Part shown: positions 16,908 to 24,661 of the stretch, one piece after another
How the letters are laid out: every line of letters starts with the position of its first letter
Numbering within the stretch: position 1 is the stretch's first letter
Assembly (NCBI GenBank): GCA_943914835.1
Contig: CALUDO010000011.1
Span: 1-32,774 of the forward strand
Direction of reading: 5' to 3'
Length of the DNA: 32,774 bases
Source: an uncultured Eremococcus sp.
Lineage (GTDB): Bacteria; Bacillota; Bacilli; Lactobacillales; Aerococcaceae
Notes under the pieces: model-generated
Databases searched by the model: none
The model's input: only the letters and a program-made list of their open reading frames with translations
Told to the model about the DNA's origin: nothing
Program-made: the position numbers and the translations under genes

Positions 16908-17462
16908 ATGGGATTGAAATGGCAAGATGATCAAGACTATGTCACTCTAGTAGAAGATTTATTGGAAACACCGGAAGTTCAAAGCTTAAGTAGGTATGTC
17001 CACCACACCTATACTAACCGTTTAGAGCATTCTTTGACTGTATCTTACCGGTCTTACCTTTTAGCACGCTTGTTTGGTCTAAACTATAGAGAAACAGCAC
17101 GTGCGAGTCTATTACATGATTTATTCTATTATGACATGTGCGACAGTAAGGATGTGGGACCAAAGGGGCACCTATACGAACATCCGCGGATTGCCTTGAA
17201 GAATGCTTTGAAATTAACCCAGCTGAGTGATTTAGGTCGGGATATTATTCTTAAACATATGTGGGGCGCGACCTTAGATGTTCCTAAGTATTCTGAATCG
17301 TGGATTGTTACCTTAATGGATAAGGAGGCAGCCATTTTGGAAGTGACTCGAGGTATGGGCGGCTCTTGTCGTCGGGCAGCCAACCATTATTGTCACCTAG
17401 TCTGGTCAATTATGTGGGGGCATCTGGCTTTTTGGCGGCATTCCATTGACGACCAAGCCTAG
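16908..17462 (+). CDS. HD-domain phosphohydrolase, substrate unknown
   Basis: 184 residues. Conserved metal residues of an HD phosphohydrolase can be placed in order: H41 (NRLEHSLTV), H70-D71 (ASLLHDLFYYD), H92 (YEHPRIA), H117 (ILKHMWG) and D138 (TLMDKEA). The H-HD-H-H-D pattern resembles two-metal HD enzymes such as YqeK (Ap4A hydrolase), but I cannot assign a substrate. The C-terminal 35 residues are rich in Cys, His and Trp (GSCRRAANHYCHLVW). The RBS is poor (GGGGGC). It has its own promoter region with repeated TTTACA elements, and its final codons hold the pheST promoter. Confidence 0.8.
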   Translation: MGLKWQDDQDYVTLVEDLLETPEVQSLSRYVHHTYTNRLEHSLTVSYRSYLLARLFGLNYRETARASLLHDLFYYDMCDSKDVGPKGHLYEHPRIALKNALKLTQLSDLGRDIILKHMWGATLDVPKYSESWIVTLMDKEAAILEVTRGMGGSCRRAANHYCHLVWSIMWGHLAFWRHSIDDQA

Positions 17463-17474
17463 AAACTATATACT
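17446..17474 (+). promoter_or_regulatory. Promoter of pheST, overlapping the end of the HD gene
   Basis: -35 TTGACG (17446-17451), 17 bases, and -10 TATACT (17469-17474). The -35 lies inside the last codons of the upstream gene. Transcription should begin near 17481, at the 5' end of the T-box leader. Confidence 0.8.
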
Positions 17475-17480
17475 AACAAA

Positions 17481-17735
17481 CAGAGACAGTGAGGAAGCTT
17501 AAGGTTTGCTGCAGAAACAGGAAGACTTGACTAGACTGAGAGCAGGCGTGTAAGTCGGTAAACCATTCACCTTCCGAGTCTATCCTTTAAGATGATACTA
17601 TTATTTAGATGATTTCATTGAAACGGGTACCGCCGGCCACGGTTAGGGTCAAAAGGGCACCACACTAGCTGTGGTGAACTAGGGTGGTACCGCGTGTGAA
17701 CGTCCCTGGCATAGCCAGGGACGTTTTTTATTTTA
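17481..17735 (+). promoter_or_regulatory. T-box leader (phenylalanine), with terminator
   Basis: Stem I carries GAGAGC (17538-17543). The candidate specifier TTC (Phe) at 17572-17574 precedes AGTCTA, which can pair with TAGACT at 17533-17538. The T-box sequence AGGGTGGTACCGCG at 17681-17694 matches the consensus. The terminator is a 10-base-pair stem (17701-17710/17714-17723) with a three-base loop and a T run. Uncharged tRNA-Phe should switch on pheST. The exact specifier position is less certain than the T-box itself. Confidence 0.93.
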
Positions 17736-17756
17736 ATTGTAGAAAAGGAGATTACG

Positions 17757-18821
17757 ATGGCGAAAGATATTCAAGCCTTACAGGCAGAGATTGATAGCCT
17801 GATTGACACGGCTAAAGAAGATATTCAATCCAGTCAAACCAGTCAAGATTTACAAGATGTTCGAGTGGCCTATACGGGTAAGAAGGGGGCCTTAACTCAA
17901 ATCCAAAAGGAAATGAAGAATTTAGACAAGGCGGACAAGCCTAAGCTAGGACAGGCTCTTCAGGCCTTTAATCAAAGTTTTAACCAGGCCTTCCAAGCAG
18001 CTGATGAAACAATCAAGGAAGCTGAATTAAGGGCCCAATTAGAAGCAGAACGCTTAGACATTAGTCTGCCTGGTCGCCGACATGCCTTTGGAGCCCGTCA
18101 TATACTGACTCAAACCCGAGAACAAATAGAAGATATCTTCTTAGGTATGGGTTACCAGGTGATTGAAGGTCCTGAAGTTGAGATGGACCTCTACAACTTT
18201 GAGAAGATGAACCTGCCCAAGGACCATCCAGCCCGAGACATGCAGGATACTTTCTATATCAATGAGGATCTTCTATTGCGGACCCATACCTCTCCTGTGC
18301 AAGCGCGGACCATGGAAGTCCATGACTTTAATAAGGGCCCACTAAAAATGATCAGTCCTGGTAAGGTCTTCCGCCGGGATAATGATGATGCCACCCACTC
18401 CCACCAGTTCCAACAGGTGGAGGGTCTAGTGGTAGACCAAGGCATTTCTATGGCCAACCTCAAAGGGACTCTGCTCCAATTTGCCCAACAAATGTTTGGA
18501 GAAGACCGAGAAATTCGTCTGCGTCCATCTTACTTCCCCTTTACTGAACCTTCAGTAGAAATTGATGTTTCCTGCTTCAAGTGTGGGGGTCAGGGATGTT
18601 CAGTATGTAAGGGGACAGGTTGGATTGAGATTCTTGGGGCTGGCATGGTCCATCCTCGGGTCTTGGAGATGTCTGGCATTGACCCTGATAAGTACAGTGG
18701 CTTTGCCTTTGGTATGGGAATTGAACGGGTAGCTATGTTGCGCCATAGTGTGGATGATATCCGCCACTTCTACCAAAATGATTTACGATTCAACAAGCAA
18801 TTTCAAGGAGGTCAGAATTAG
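17757..18821 (+). CDS. pheS: Phenylalanyl-tRNA synthetase alpha subunit
   Basis: 354 residues; catalytic subunit of the alpha2-beta2 class II enzyme. The N-terminal coiled coil (about residues 1-85, rich in Gln, Lys and Asp) contacts tRNA. The catalytic core starts near GRRHAFGARHILTQT, with motif 2 in VFRRDNDDATHSHQFQQVEG and motif 3 in GFAFGMGIERVAML. An insert with four cysteines, CFKCGGQGCSVC, before GWIEILGAGMVHP is common in bacterial PheS. ATG is preceded by AAGGAG. The gene lies under the phenylalanine T-box, and its stop codon abuts the pheT start. Confidence 0.98.
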   Translation: MAKDIQALQAEIDSLIDTAKEDIQSSQTSQDLQDVRVAYTGKKGALTQIQKEMKNLDKADKPKLGQALQAFNQSFNQAFQAADETIKEAELRAQLEAERLDISLPGRRHAFGARHILTQTREQIEDIFLGMGYQVIEGPEVEMDLYNFEKMNLPKDHPARDMQDTFYINEDLLLRTHTSPVQARTMEVHDFNKGPLKMISPGKVFRRDNDDATHSHQFQQVEGLVVDQGISMANLKGTLLQFAQQMFGEDREIRLRPSYFPFTEPSVEIDVSCFKCGGQGCSVCKGTGWIEILGAGMVHPRVLEMSGIDPDKYSGFAFGMGIERVAMLRHSVDDIRHFYQNDLRFNKQFQGGQN

Positions 18822-21242
18822 ATGTTAGTATCACTCGAATGGTTAGGAGACTTCTTAGACTTGAACCAGGTGGATGGTCATGAACTGGCTGAATTAATGT
18901 CCCGAACGGGAATTGAAATTGAAGGCGTGACCAATTATGGCCAAGGCTTGTCTAATTTAGTGGTAGGTCAAGTCCTTTCTTTAGAAGCTCATCCAGATTC
19001 AGACCACCTTCAAGTCGCTCAAGTCGATATCGGGTCCGGTCAAAGTCAAACAATTGTCTGCGGGGCTCCAAATATTGCCCAAGGACAAAAGGTGATGGTA
19101 GCTCTACCTGGTGCTAAATTACCTGGAGGCATTAATATCGGCGTATCCAAGTTACGGGGGGTTGAGTCTAAGGGAATGATTTGTTCCTTGGGAGAATTAG
19201 GCTTCCCTGAAGCGGTGGTGCCCAAGGCCTATGCTAAGGGGATTTATGTTCTAGATGATCAGGCACCGGTAGGGGCAGACTTAATTGATTACTTACACCT
19301 AGATGATCCGATTCTTGAATTAGATATAACCCCTAACCGGGCTGATGCCTTATCGATGTTAGGAGCCGCTTATGAAGTGGGGGCCATCATCGATCAAAGA
19401 CCTATGTTAACAGTCCTAGAGGACATTCCTCTAGTGACAGAGTCTGATAAATTGAAAGATATTCAGTTAGATATTGATTCAGATCTATCCCAGGCCTACC
19501 AAGTCCACTTAATCGAAGGGGTCCAAGTAGTAGAAAGTCCAACCTGGTTACAAGTTCGTCTGATGAAGGCTGGCATTCGTCCCTTGAATAATATTGTGGA
19601 TGCCACTAATTACTATCTTCTTCAATATGGTCAACCCCTCCATGCCTTTGATTATGATAGGTTGGACTCTAAGATGATTGCCGTCGCGCCAGCCCAAGCA
19701 GGTGAAACCATCCAGACCTTGGATGGCCTTGACCGGACCTTAGAAGCGGGGGACGTCCTCATTAAATCAGGATCTACTCCGATTGCCTTAGCAGGAGTGA
19801 TGGGTGGCTTGGATTCTGAAGTATCTGATTCTACAAAGAATGTTCTTTTGGAGGCTGCGGTCTTTAACCCTAGGTCCATTCGTAAGACTTCAAAACGACT
19901 GGGCCTCAGGTCAGAAGCATCTGCTCGCTTTGAGAAGGGGATTAACCCAGCCAGCTTAACCCAGGCGGGTCAGGAAGCCGCTGGACTCATGGCCATTCTG
20001 GGTCAAGGTCATCAAGTCGCAAGATATTTGGAAGATAACCGCTTAGACTTAAGTCCAGTTAAAATCCAGCTAAGCTACCAAGATGTTCAAAGTAAATTAG
20101 GCTTAGATTTAGATCAAGATCAATTGCAAGATATCTTTGACCGCTTGAATTTTGAAGTGGACTTCCATAACCAAGATTTCACAGTTTCAGTCCCTCCCCG
20201 TCGTTGGGATATTTCTATCCCAGCCGATATCTTAGAAGAAATTGCTCGGATTTATGGTTATGATAAGATTCCGACCAGCCTACCTAGTGGTGAAACCACC
20301 CCAGGTCATTTGACTCAAGCCCAAAGCTTTGTCCGTCATTCTAGGGCCCTTCTGGAAGGCATGGGCTTGAACCAGGTTCTGACTTATGGTCTAACATCTA
20401 AAGATAAGGCCAGTCATATCCAGAATCCAAACTACGATTTCGTTGAGTTAGATTGGCCCATGAGTGAAGAACGAACGGTTCTCCGTCAATCCATGTTTCC
20501 AGCCTTGATGGATGTGGCGATGTATAATGCGGCCCGTAAGAATGATGGTCTGGCTTTTTATGAAATTGGTCGGGTTTTCTTGAGCCAGGATAAGCATCAA
20601 CAACCCCTAGAAATTGAACGGTTATCAGTGCTGTTATCGGGAAGTAAAGAAGCAGGGGATTGGTTACACGAGGAAGCCAAGTACGACTTCTTCGACTTAA
20701 AAGGTATCCTAGAAACCTACTTAGAAGAGATTCGTCTGGCAGACCGGGTTAGCTTTGAAGCCAAATCTGACCTGTCGGCCATGCATCCTGGTCGAACCGC
20801 TAGTATTGTATTGGATGACCAAGAAATTGGTTTCTTAGGCCAAGTGCATCCTAAGATGGCTCGGGAATATGACTTGGATGATGCTACTTTCTTTATGGAA
20901 TTAGATATTGACCCCTTACTTGCGGGTCAACCTGGGCCAGTAATCCAGGCACCTATTCCTAAGTATCCTGCGACCCGTAGGGATATGGCCCTCTTGGTTA
21001 ATCGTGACCAATCCAATGCCTCTCTAGAAGCCATTATCAAAGATCAAGCCGGGGACGACTTAGTTTCTGTTTCTCTCTTTGACCGCTATGTGGGAGACCG
21101 GATAGATGATGATAAGCAATCCCTAGGCTACCGTTTAGTCTTCCAGAATCCTGATAAGACCTTGACCGACCAAGAGGTTGATGCGGCCATGACTGCCGTT
21201 GAAAAAGGACTCCTAGCGGTGGAAGGTTTGGAAATTCGATAA
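18822..21242 (+). CDS. pheT: Phenylalanyl-tRNA synthetase beta subunit
   Basis: 806 residues, normal length. Domain order fits the family: a tRNA-binding OB fold (VVGQVLSLEAHPDSDHLQVA, about residues 45-65), the B3/B4 editing region (VDATNYYLLQYGQPLHAFD), B5 (ARIYGYDKIPTSLPSG), the catalytic-like core and the C-terminal ferredoxin-like anticodon-binding domain (PKYPATRRDMALLVNRDQ). It completes the alpha2-beta2 enzyme and hydrolyses mischarged Tyr-tRNA-Phe. AAGGAGG inside the end of pheS serves as RBS and the genes directly abut. A strong terminator follows about 80 bases downstream. Confidence 0.98.
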   Translation: MLVSLEWLGDFLDLNQVDGHELAELMSRTGIEIEGVTNYGQGLSNLVVGQVLSLEAHPDSDHLQVAQVDIGSGQSQTIVCGAPNIAQGQKVMVALPGAKLPGGINIGVSKLRGVESKGMICSLGELGFPEAVVPKAYAKGIYVLDDQAPVGADLIDYLHLDDPILELDITPNRADALSMLGAAYEVGAIIDQRPMLTVLEDIPLVTESDKLKDIQLDIDSDLSQAYQVHLIEGVQVVESPTWLQVRLMKAGIRPLNNIVDATNYYLLQYGQPLHAFDYDRLDSKMIAVAPAQAGETIQTLDGLDRTLEAGDVLIKSGSTPIALAGVMGGLDSEVSDSTKNVLLEAAVFNPRSIRKTSKRLGLRSEASARFEKGINPASLTQAGQEAAGLMAILGQGHQVARYLEDNRLDLSPVKIQLSYQDVQSKLGLDLDQDQLQDIFDRLNFEVDFHNQDFTVSVPPRRWDISIPADILEEIARIYGYDKIPTSLPSGETTPGHLTQAQSFVRHSRALLEGMGLNQVLTYGLTSKDKASHIQNPNYDFVELDWPMSEERTVLRQSMFPALMDVAMYNAARKNDGLAFYEIGRVFLSQDKHQQPLEIERLSVLLSGSKEAGDWLHEEAKYDFFDLKGILETYLEEIRLADRVSFEAKSDLSAMHPGRTASIVLDDQEIGFLGQVHPKMAREYDLDDATFFMELDIDPLLAGQPGPVIQAPIPKYPATRRDMALLVNRDQSNASLEAIIKDQAGDDLVSVSLFDRYVGDRIDDDKQSLGYRLVFQNPDKTLTDQEVDAAMTAVEKGLLAVEGLEIR

Positions 21243-21320
21243 TGCATTCACTTGGCTCTATAAATCAATTTGTGCTCTTTTAATAAGAAGATGTGGAATA
21301 GTTAAAGACAATATTATAAC

Positions 21321-21353
21321 AGCTCCCAACGATAGTTGGGAGCTGATTTTTTG
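21321..21353 (+). terminator. Intrinsic terminator of pheST
   Basis: A perfect 10-base-pair stem, AGCTCCCAAC (21321-21330) with GTTGGGAGCT (21335-21344), a four-base loop and a T run. It separates pheST from the importer operon. Confidence 0.92.
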
Positions 21354-21476
21354 TTTATAGTGATAAAATACCCTTATTTTATTTTTTATAATAAATGTTT
21401 TCAAACCACATATTTACAAAGTAAATAATCTTTACAATTAATGGACAAACTCTCTCACATTAAGGAGGATTGTAAA

Positions 21477-21503
21477 TTTACATAAAGTTTACATTTTTCT
21501 ACA
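21477..21503 (+). promoter_or_regulatory. Candidate PhoP boxes
   Basis: TTTACA (21477-21482) and TTTACA (21488-21493) have 11-base periodicity, and TCTACA (21498-21503) follows after 10 bases. B. subtilis PhoP binds direct repeats of TTHAYA with about 11-base spacing; the first two copies match exactly. They lie at about -61 to -35 relative to the predicted start, where an activator replacing a -35 element would sit. Confidence 0.5.
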
Positions 21504-21525
21504 GCAATCTTCTTGTGAAATCTGT

Positions 21526-21531
21526 TATACT
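21526..21531 (+). promoter_or_regulatory. -10 element of the importer operon
   Basis: TATACT at 21526-21531 has no acceptable -35 (AGCAAT at 17-base spacing). This fits an activator-dependent promoter. Predicted start near 21538. Confidence 0.55.
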
Positions 21532-21586
21532 TTCTGGGAGATTGAGAGATCTTAATAAAATATCATTTTTTGGGAGGAGACTTTTA

Positions 21587-22879
21587 ATGTTTGCTAAGAA
21601 ATTATTCACAAAATCATTAGCCACTCTTTCAACTGGTTTAGTCTTAGGAGGAGCCATCGCTCCACTTGCTCCAGTGGTCCATGCTGAAGAAAAGGTTCAA
21701 ATTAATTACTGGCATGTCAATGCAGATACCCAAGGAGGGCAAACGGTTAACGAACTTGTTGAAGCTTACAATGCGTCACAAGATAAATATGAAGTGGTTG
21801 CCACCTTCAATCCAGACATGTACAAAGGATTGATGCAAAACCTTCAAGCGGCTGTGACTTCAGGGGATGTGCCTGATGTAGTCCAAGTGGGATGGGCCTT
21901 CAAAGATTATTTCTCTGAGAACTTTGAATATACAGATCCAGAAGAATTAGCTAATCAAGTCGATCCAGATAATGCAGACTTCTTTGAGAAATATTTCTTA
22001 GACAACATTATGGCCTTAGCAGAAAAGGACGATAAGTATGTTGGGATTCCTTATTCTGTTTCTAACCCAGTGCTTTATATCAACAAGGATATCCTGAAAG
22101 AAGCCGGCTTGGATGAGAATGGACCTAAGACCTGGGAAGAGGTTAAAGAGTTCTCTAAAACCATCAAAGAAAAGACAGGCAAGTACGGTTTATACGTTCA
22201 AGAACCAGCTGATTCTTGGGGACAACAAGCTATCTTAGAATCTAATGGAGCTCAATTTATTACTGATGGTAAGGCAAGCTTTGCTTCAGAAGAAGGAATT
22301 CAAGCTTATCAACTATACCAAGATATGGTTGTCACTGATCAATCAGCCCTTCATACGCAATGGGATCAAGGGATTCAATCCTTCATTGATGGTAACGTGG
22401 CTATGTTATATACAACCATCGCTCAACGCAACAATGTTCAATCAAACTCTAACTTTGATATCACAGCGGTACAATCACCCACTTGGGAAGGTAAGGAGAA
22501 TAAATTACCAGCGGGTGGAGCTATGTTAGCAGTCACTTCTCAAGATGAAGAGAAGAAGAAAGGAACCTGGGACTTCTTACAATTCTTATATAGTGTTGAA
22601 TCCATGGCTAAGTGGACTGAAGGAACAGGCTATGTCCCTCCTCGTAAGGACGTTGCCGATGCTGAAGACGGTTTGAAATCCTTCCTAGAAGAGAATCAAA
22701 TGATGACACCTGCCATTGAACAAATGGATGCTATGGTTCCTTGGGCTTCCTTCCCTGGAGATGCCGGACTAGAAGCGGAACAGATGCTATTAGACATGCG
22801 TGACTCTATCCTAGGTGGAGCTGATGTCAAGGAAACATTGACACAAACCCAAGACGATATTAATTCGATCTTAAATTAA
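21587..22879 (+). CDS. ABC importer solute-binding protein, UgpB-like, with non-lipoprotein signal peptide
   Basis: 430 residues from the ATG with GGGAGGAG upstream; a longer GTG start at 21515 would place basic residues before the signal peptide and is rejected. The N-terminus MFAKKLFTKS plus a hydrophobic stretch ending APVVHA|EE is a classical signal peptide cut by signal peptidase I. There is no lipobox cysteine, indeed no cysteine at all, which is unusual for a Gram-positive binding protein. The mature part is a family 1 extracellular solute-binding protein (INYWHVNADTQGG, GDVPDVVQVGWAF, GIPYSVSNPVLYINKDIL, PAGGAMLAVTS). Operon order suggests glycerol-3-phosphate, a glycerophosphodiester or a related ligand, but sugar is equally possible by sequence. 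Confidence 0.85.
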   Translation: MFAKKLFTKSLATLSTGLVLGGAIAPLAPVVHAEEKVQINYWHVNADTQGGQTVNELVEAYNASQDKYEVVATFNPDMYKGLMQNLQAAVTSGDVPDVVQVGWAFKDYFSENFEYTDPEELANQVDPDNADFFEKYFLDNIMALAEKDDKYVGIPYSVSNPVLYINKDILKEAGLDENGPKTWEEVKEFSKTIKEKTGKYGLYVQEPADSWGQQAILESNGAQFITDGKASFASEEGIQAYQLYQDMVVTDQSALHTQWDQGIQSFIDGNVAMLYTTIAQRNNVQSNSNFDITAVQSPTWEGKENKLPAGGAMLAVTSQDEEKKKGTWDFLQFLYSVESMAKWTEGTGYVPPRKDVADAEDGLKSFLEENQMMTPAIEQMDAMVPWASFPGDAGLEAEQMLLDMRDSILGGADVKETLTQTQDDINSILN

Positions 22880-22915
22880 TTTTCCGTTTAGGAAAGAAGA
22901 ACTAGAATGCATACT

Positions 22916-22943
22916 TAGAGAGGGATGGAAACATGCCTCTCTA
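22916..22943 (+). other. Intergenic stem-loop between binding protein and first permease
   Basis: TAGAGAGG (22916-22923) pairs perfectly with CCTCTCTA (22936-22943) around a 12-base loop, with no T run. A smaller hairpin, TTTCC/GGAAA (22881-22885/22891-22895), follows the stop codon. Such structures often protect the 3' end of a binding-protein mRNA and lower permease expression. Confidence 0.55.
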
Positions 22944-22965
22944 TCTATTTAATGGAGAAGATAAT

Positions 22966-23844
22966 ATGAAGAAAAATAACAAGCTAGGCTACTATTTCCT
23001 AGCCCCCTTATTAATTTTGCAAGGGATTTTTGTCTTTTATCCCTTGTTTTATACCATTTACTTGAGTTTCTTTAAATGGAATATGGTGTCTCCCAATAAG
23101 CGGTTTGTTGGCTTCGATAATTACGTCAGAGTTCTAACAGATGCTAAGTTTCACCGGATTATTGGCAATACCTTTTTGTACGTTCTAATTTTTGTGGTGT
23201 GTTCCTGCCTCCTGCCTTACTTAGCTGCCTTTGTCATGGACGTCGTGGTGACTAAGTTTAAGAAATTCTATACTGGTATTTTCTTTATACCAGCGGTCAT
23301 TTCCTTAGTTGTGGTGGGCATGGTCTACACTTGGATCTTGAATCCAGTCTCTGGCCCGATTGCCATCATTCTGAAGTCCCTAGGTTTAACTATGCCCATG
23401 TGGTCCAACCAGCAAGGATGGGTCATTGCCGTGATTGCTTTGATCACCTCTTGGAAGGTCTTTGGCTATAACTTTATCGTTCTCTATGCGGCCATTATGG
23501 GGATTGATCGGGAATTGATTGATGCGGCCAAAATTGACAATATTTCAACCTGGACCATCTTTCGCAAAATTGTTTTGCCTCTATCATCATCCACGGGGAT
23601 TTATATCTTGATTATTTCCATTGTTCAAGGGCTCCAATATGTCTTTACCCCAATTAAAATTATTACTAAGGGAGGACCCAATTATGCCTCCTCTAACCTA
23701 ATCTATCATTCCTATCAAACGGCCTTTGAAATGTTCAAGGTAGGGGAGTCGGCAGCTGTATCAGTTATTACCCTACTAATTTTTGCCCTTCTCTTGGCCT
23801 TGACCTTCAAGTTCATCGAAAGGAGGGTCTACTATGAAAACTAA
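22966..23844 (+). CDS. ABC importer permease, UgpA/MalF-like
   Basis: About 292 residues, six membrane helices. The cytoplasmic EAA loop reads ELIDAAKIDNISTWTIFRKI followed by VLP, matching the EAA-G consensus with Asp for Glu, so it docks on the ATPase. Start at 22966 chosen because GGAGA lies seven bases upstream and it gives a short basic N-terminus (MKKNNKLGYYF); an ATG at 22933 would add eleven residues and lies in the loop of the stem-loop. It overlaps the next gene by 11 bases. UgpA is the positional counterpart in ugpBAEC. Substrate is unknown. Confidence 0.9.
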   Translation: MKKNNKLGYYFLAPLLILQGIFVFYPLFYTIYLSFFKWNMVSPNKRFVGFDNYVRVLTDAKFHRIIGNTFLYVLIFVVCSCLLPYLAAFVMDVVVTKFKKFYTGIFFIPAVISLVVVGMVYTWILNPVSGPIAIILKSLGLTMPMWSNQQGWVIAVIALITSWKVFGYNFIVLYAAIMGIDRELIDAAKIDNISTWTIFRKIVLPLSSSTGIYILIISIVQGLQYVFTPIKIITKGGPNYASSNLIYHSYQTAFEMFKVGESAAVSVITLLIFALLLALTFKFIERRVYYEN

Positions 23845-24652
23845 GCACGCCTGGATCTATCATGTCTTATTCATTCTGGCGATTGTGGTTATTTTGTATC
23901 CTATTTTATTTATTGTGGGAAATTCCTTTAAACCTTTAAAAGAAGCCTACCATACTATCTTGTCTATAATTCCCCACAATTTCACCACTGAGAATTTCAC
24001 TTACTTGTTTGAGACCCTACCCATTGTAAAGATTACTGGGAATACCTTCCTAATCGCCACTATTGTGACTCTAGTCAAGCTGACGGTTTCCTTCTTTGCT
24101 TCATATGGCTTTGTCTATTACAAAATTAAGGGACAACGTTGGCTTTATATGTTGATTATATCCACCATGTTCATTCCCTTTACAGTAACCATGATCCCTA
24201 ATTACTTGGTAGTATCAAAGTTCAACTTAATTGATTCTACCTGGGGAGTTATGATACCCCAATTTGCCGACGCTATGGGAGTCTTTCTATTGACTCAGAC
24301 CATGCGGGGGATACCAGTTCCCCTCTTGGAGGCTGCTGAATTAGATAATATCAAGCAATCGATAGTGATGAAGGATATCGTCTTCCCCTTGATTAAGCAT
24401 TCAATTACCTCTACTGGGATTTGGTTCTTCATTACCTCTTGGAATGAATTTGTCTGGCCTGTCCTTATTCTGAAGTCTGTCGATAAGTATACCTTGCCCT
24501 TAGCCATGCAAATGTTTATATCGGCAGAAGGGGGGACCAACTTTACCACCGCCATGGCTATTTCTTTGATGACTATGGCTGTGCCCCTCTTACTGTATAT
24601 CATCTTCCAGAAATACATCATTTCAACCTTTATTTCGTCAGGAATTAAATAG
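23834..24652 (+). CDS. ABC importer permease, UgpE/MalG-like
   Basis: 272 residues, six membrane helices. The EAA loop is PLLEAAELDNIKQSIVMKDI followed by VFPL. RBS AAAGGAGGG lies in the end of the preceding permease gene, and the reading frames overlap by 11 bases, so the two permeases are translationally coupled and should form a heterodimer. The ATPase gene follows after nine bases. It is the UgpE position in the operon. Confidence 0.92.
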   Translation: MKTKHAWIYHVLFILAIVVILYPILFIVGNSFKPLKEAYHTILSIIPHNFTTENFTYLFETLPIVKITGNTFLIATIVTLVKLTVSFFASYGFVYYKIKGQRWLYMLIISTMFIPFTVTMIPNYLVVSKFNLIDSTWGVMIPQFADAMGVFLLTQTMRGIPVPLLEAAELDNIKQSIVMKDIVFPLIKHSITSTGIWFFITSWNEFVWPVLILKSVDKYTLPLAMQMFISAEGGTNFTTAMAISLMTMAVPLLLYIIFQKYIISTFISSGIK

Positions 24653-24661
24653 GAGAGACTT

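Larger units (their letters stand above)
21354..21586 (+). other. Regulatory region upstream of the importer operon
   Basis: The non-coding stretch between pheT and the binding-protein gene is A/T-rich. It holds four TTTACA motifs (21413, 21431, 21477, 21488), a 12-base palindrome TGTAAATTTACA (21471-21482), a -10 box and a leader of about 50 bases. A Shine-Dalgarno-like TAAGGAGGA at 21461-21469 is followed by no convincing reading frame. No RNA gene is recognised. Confidence 0.5.

Noticed and set aside
21395..21412. Possible catabolite-response element around TGTTTTCAAACC
   Set aside because: It lacks the central CG and symmetric arms of a cre site.
21441..21485. Possible leader peptide of 14 codons before the importer operon
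   Set aside because: It starts without a ribosome binding site, and the TAAGGAGGA lies inside it rather than before it; no amino-acid run suggests attenuation.
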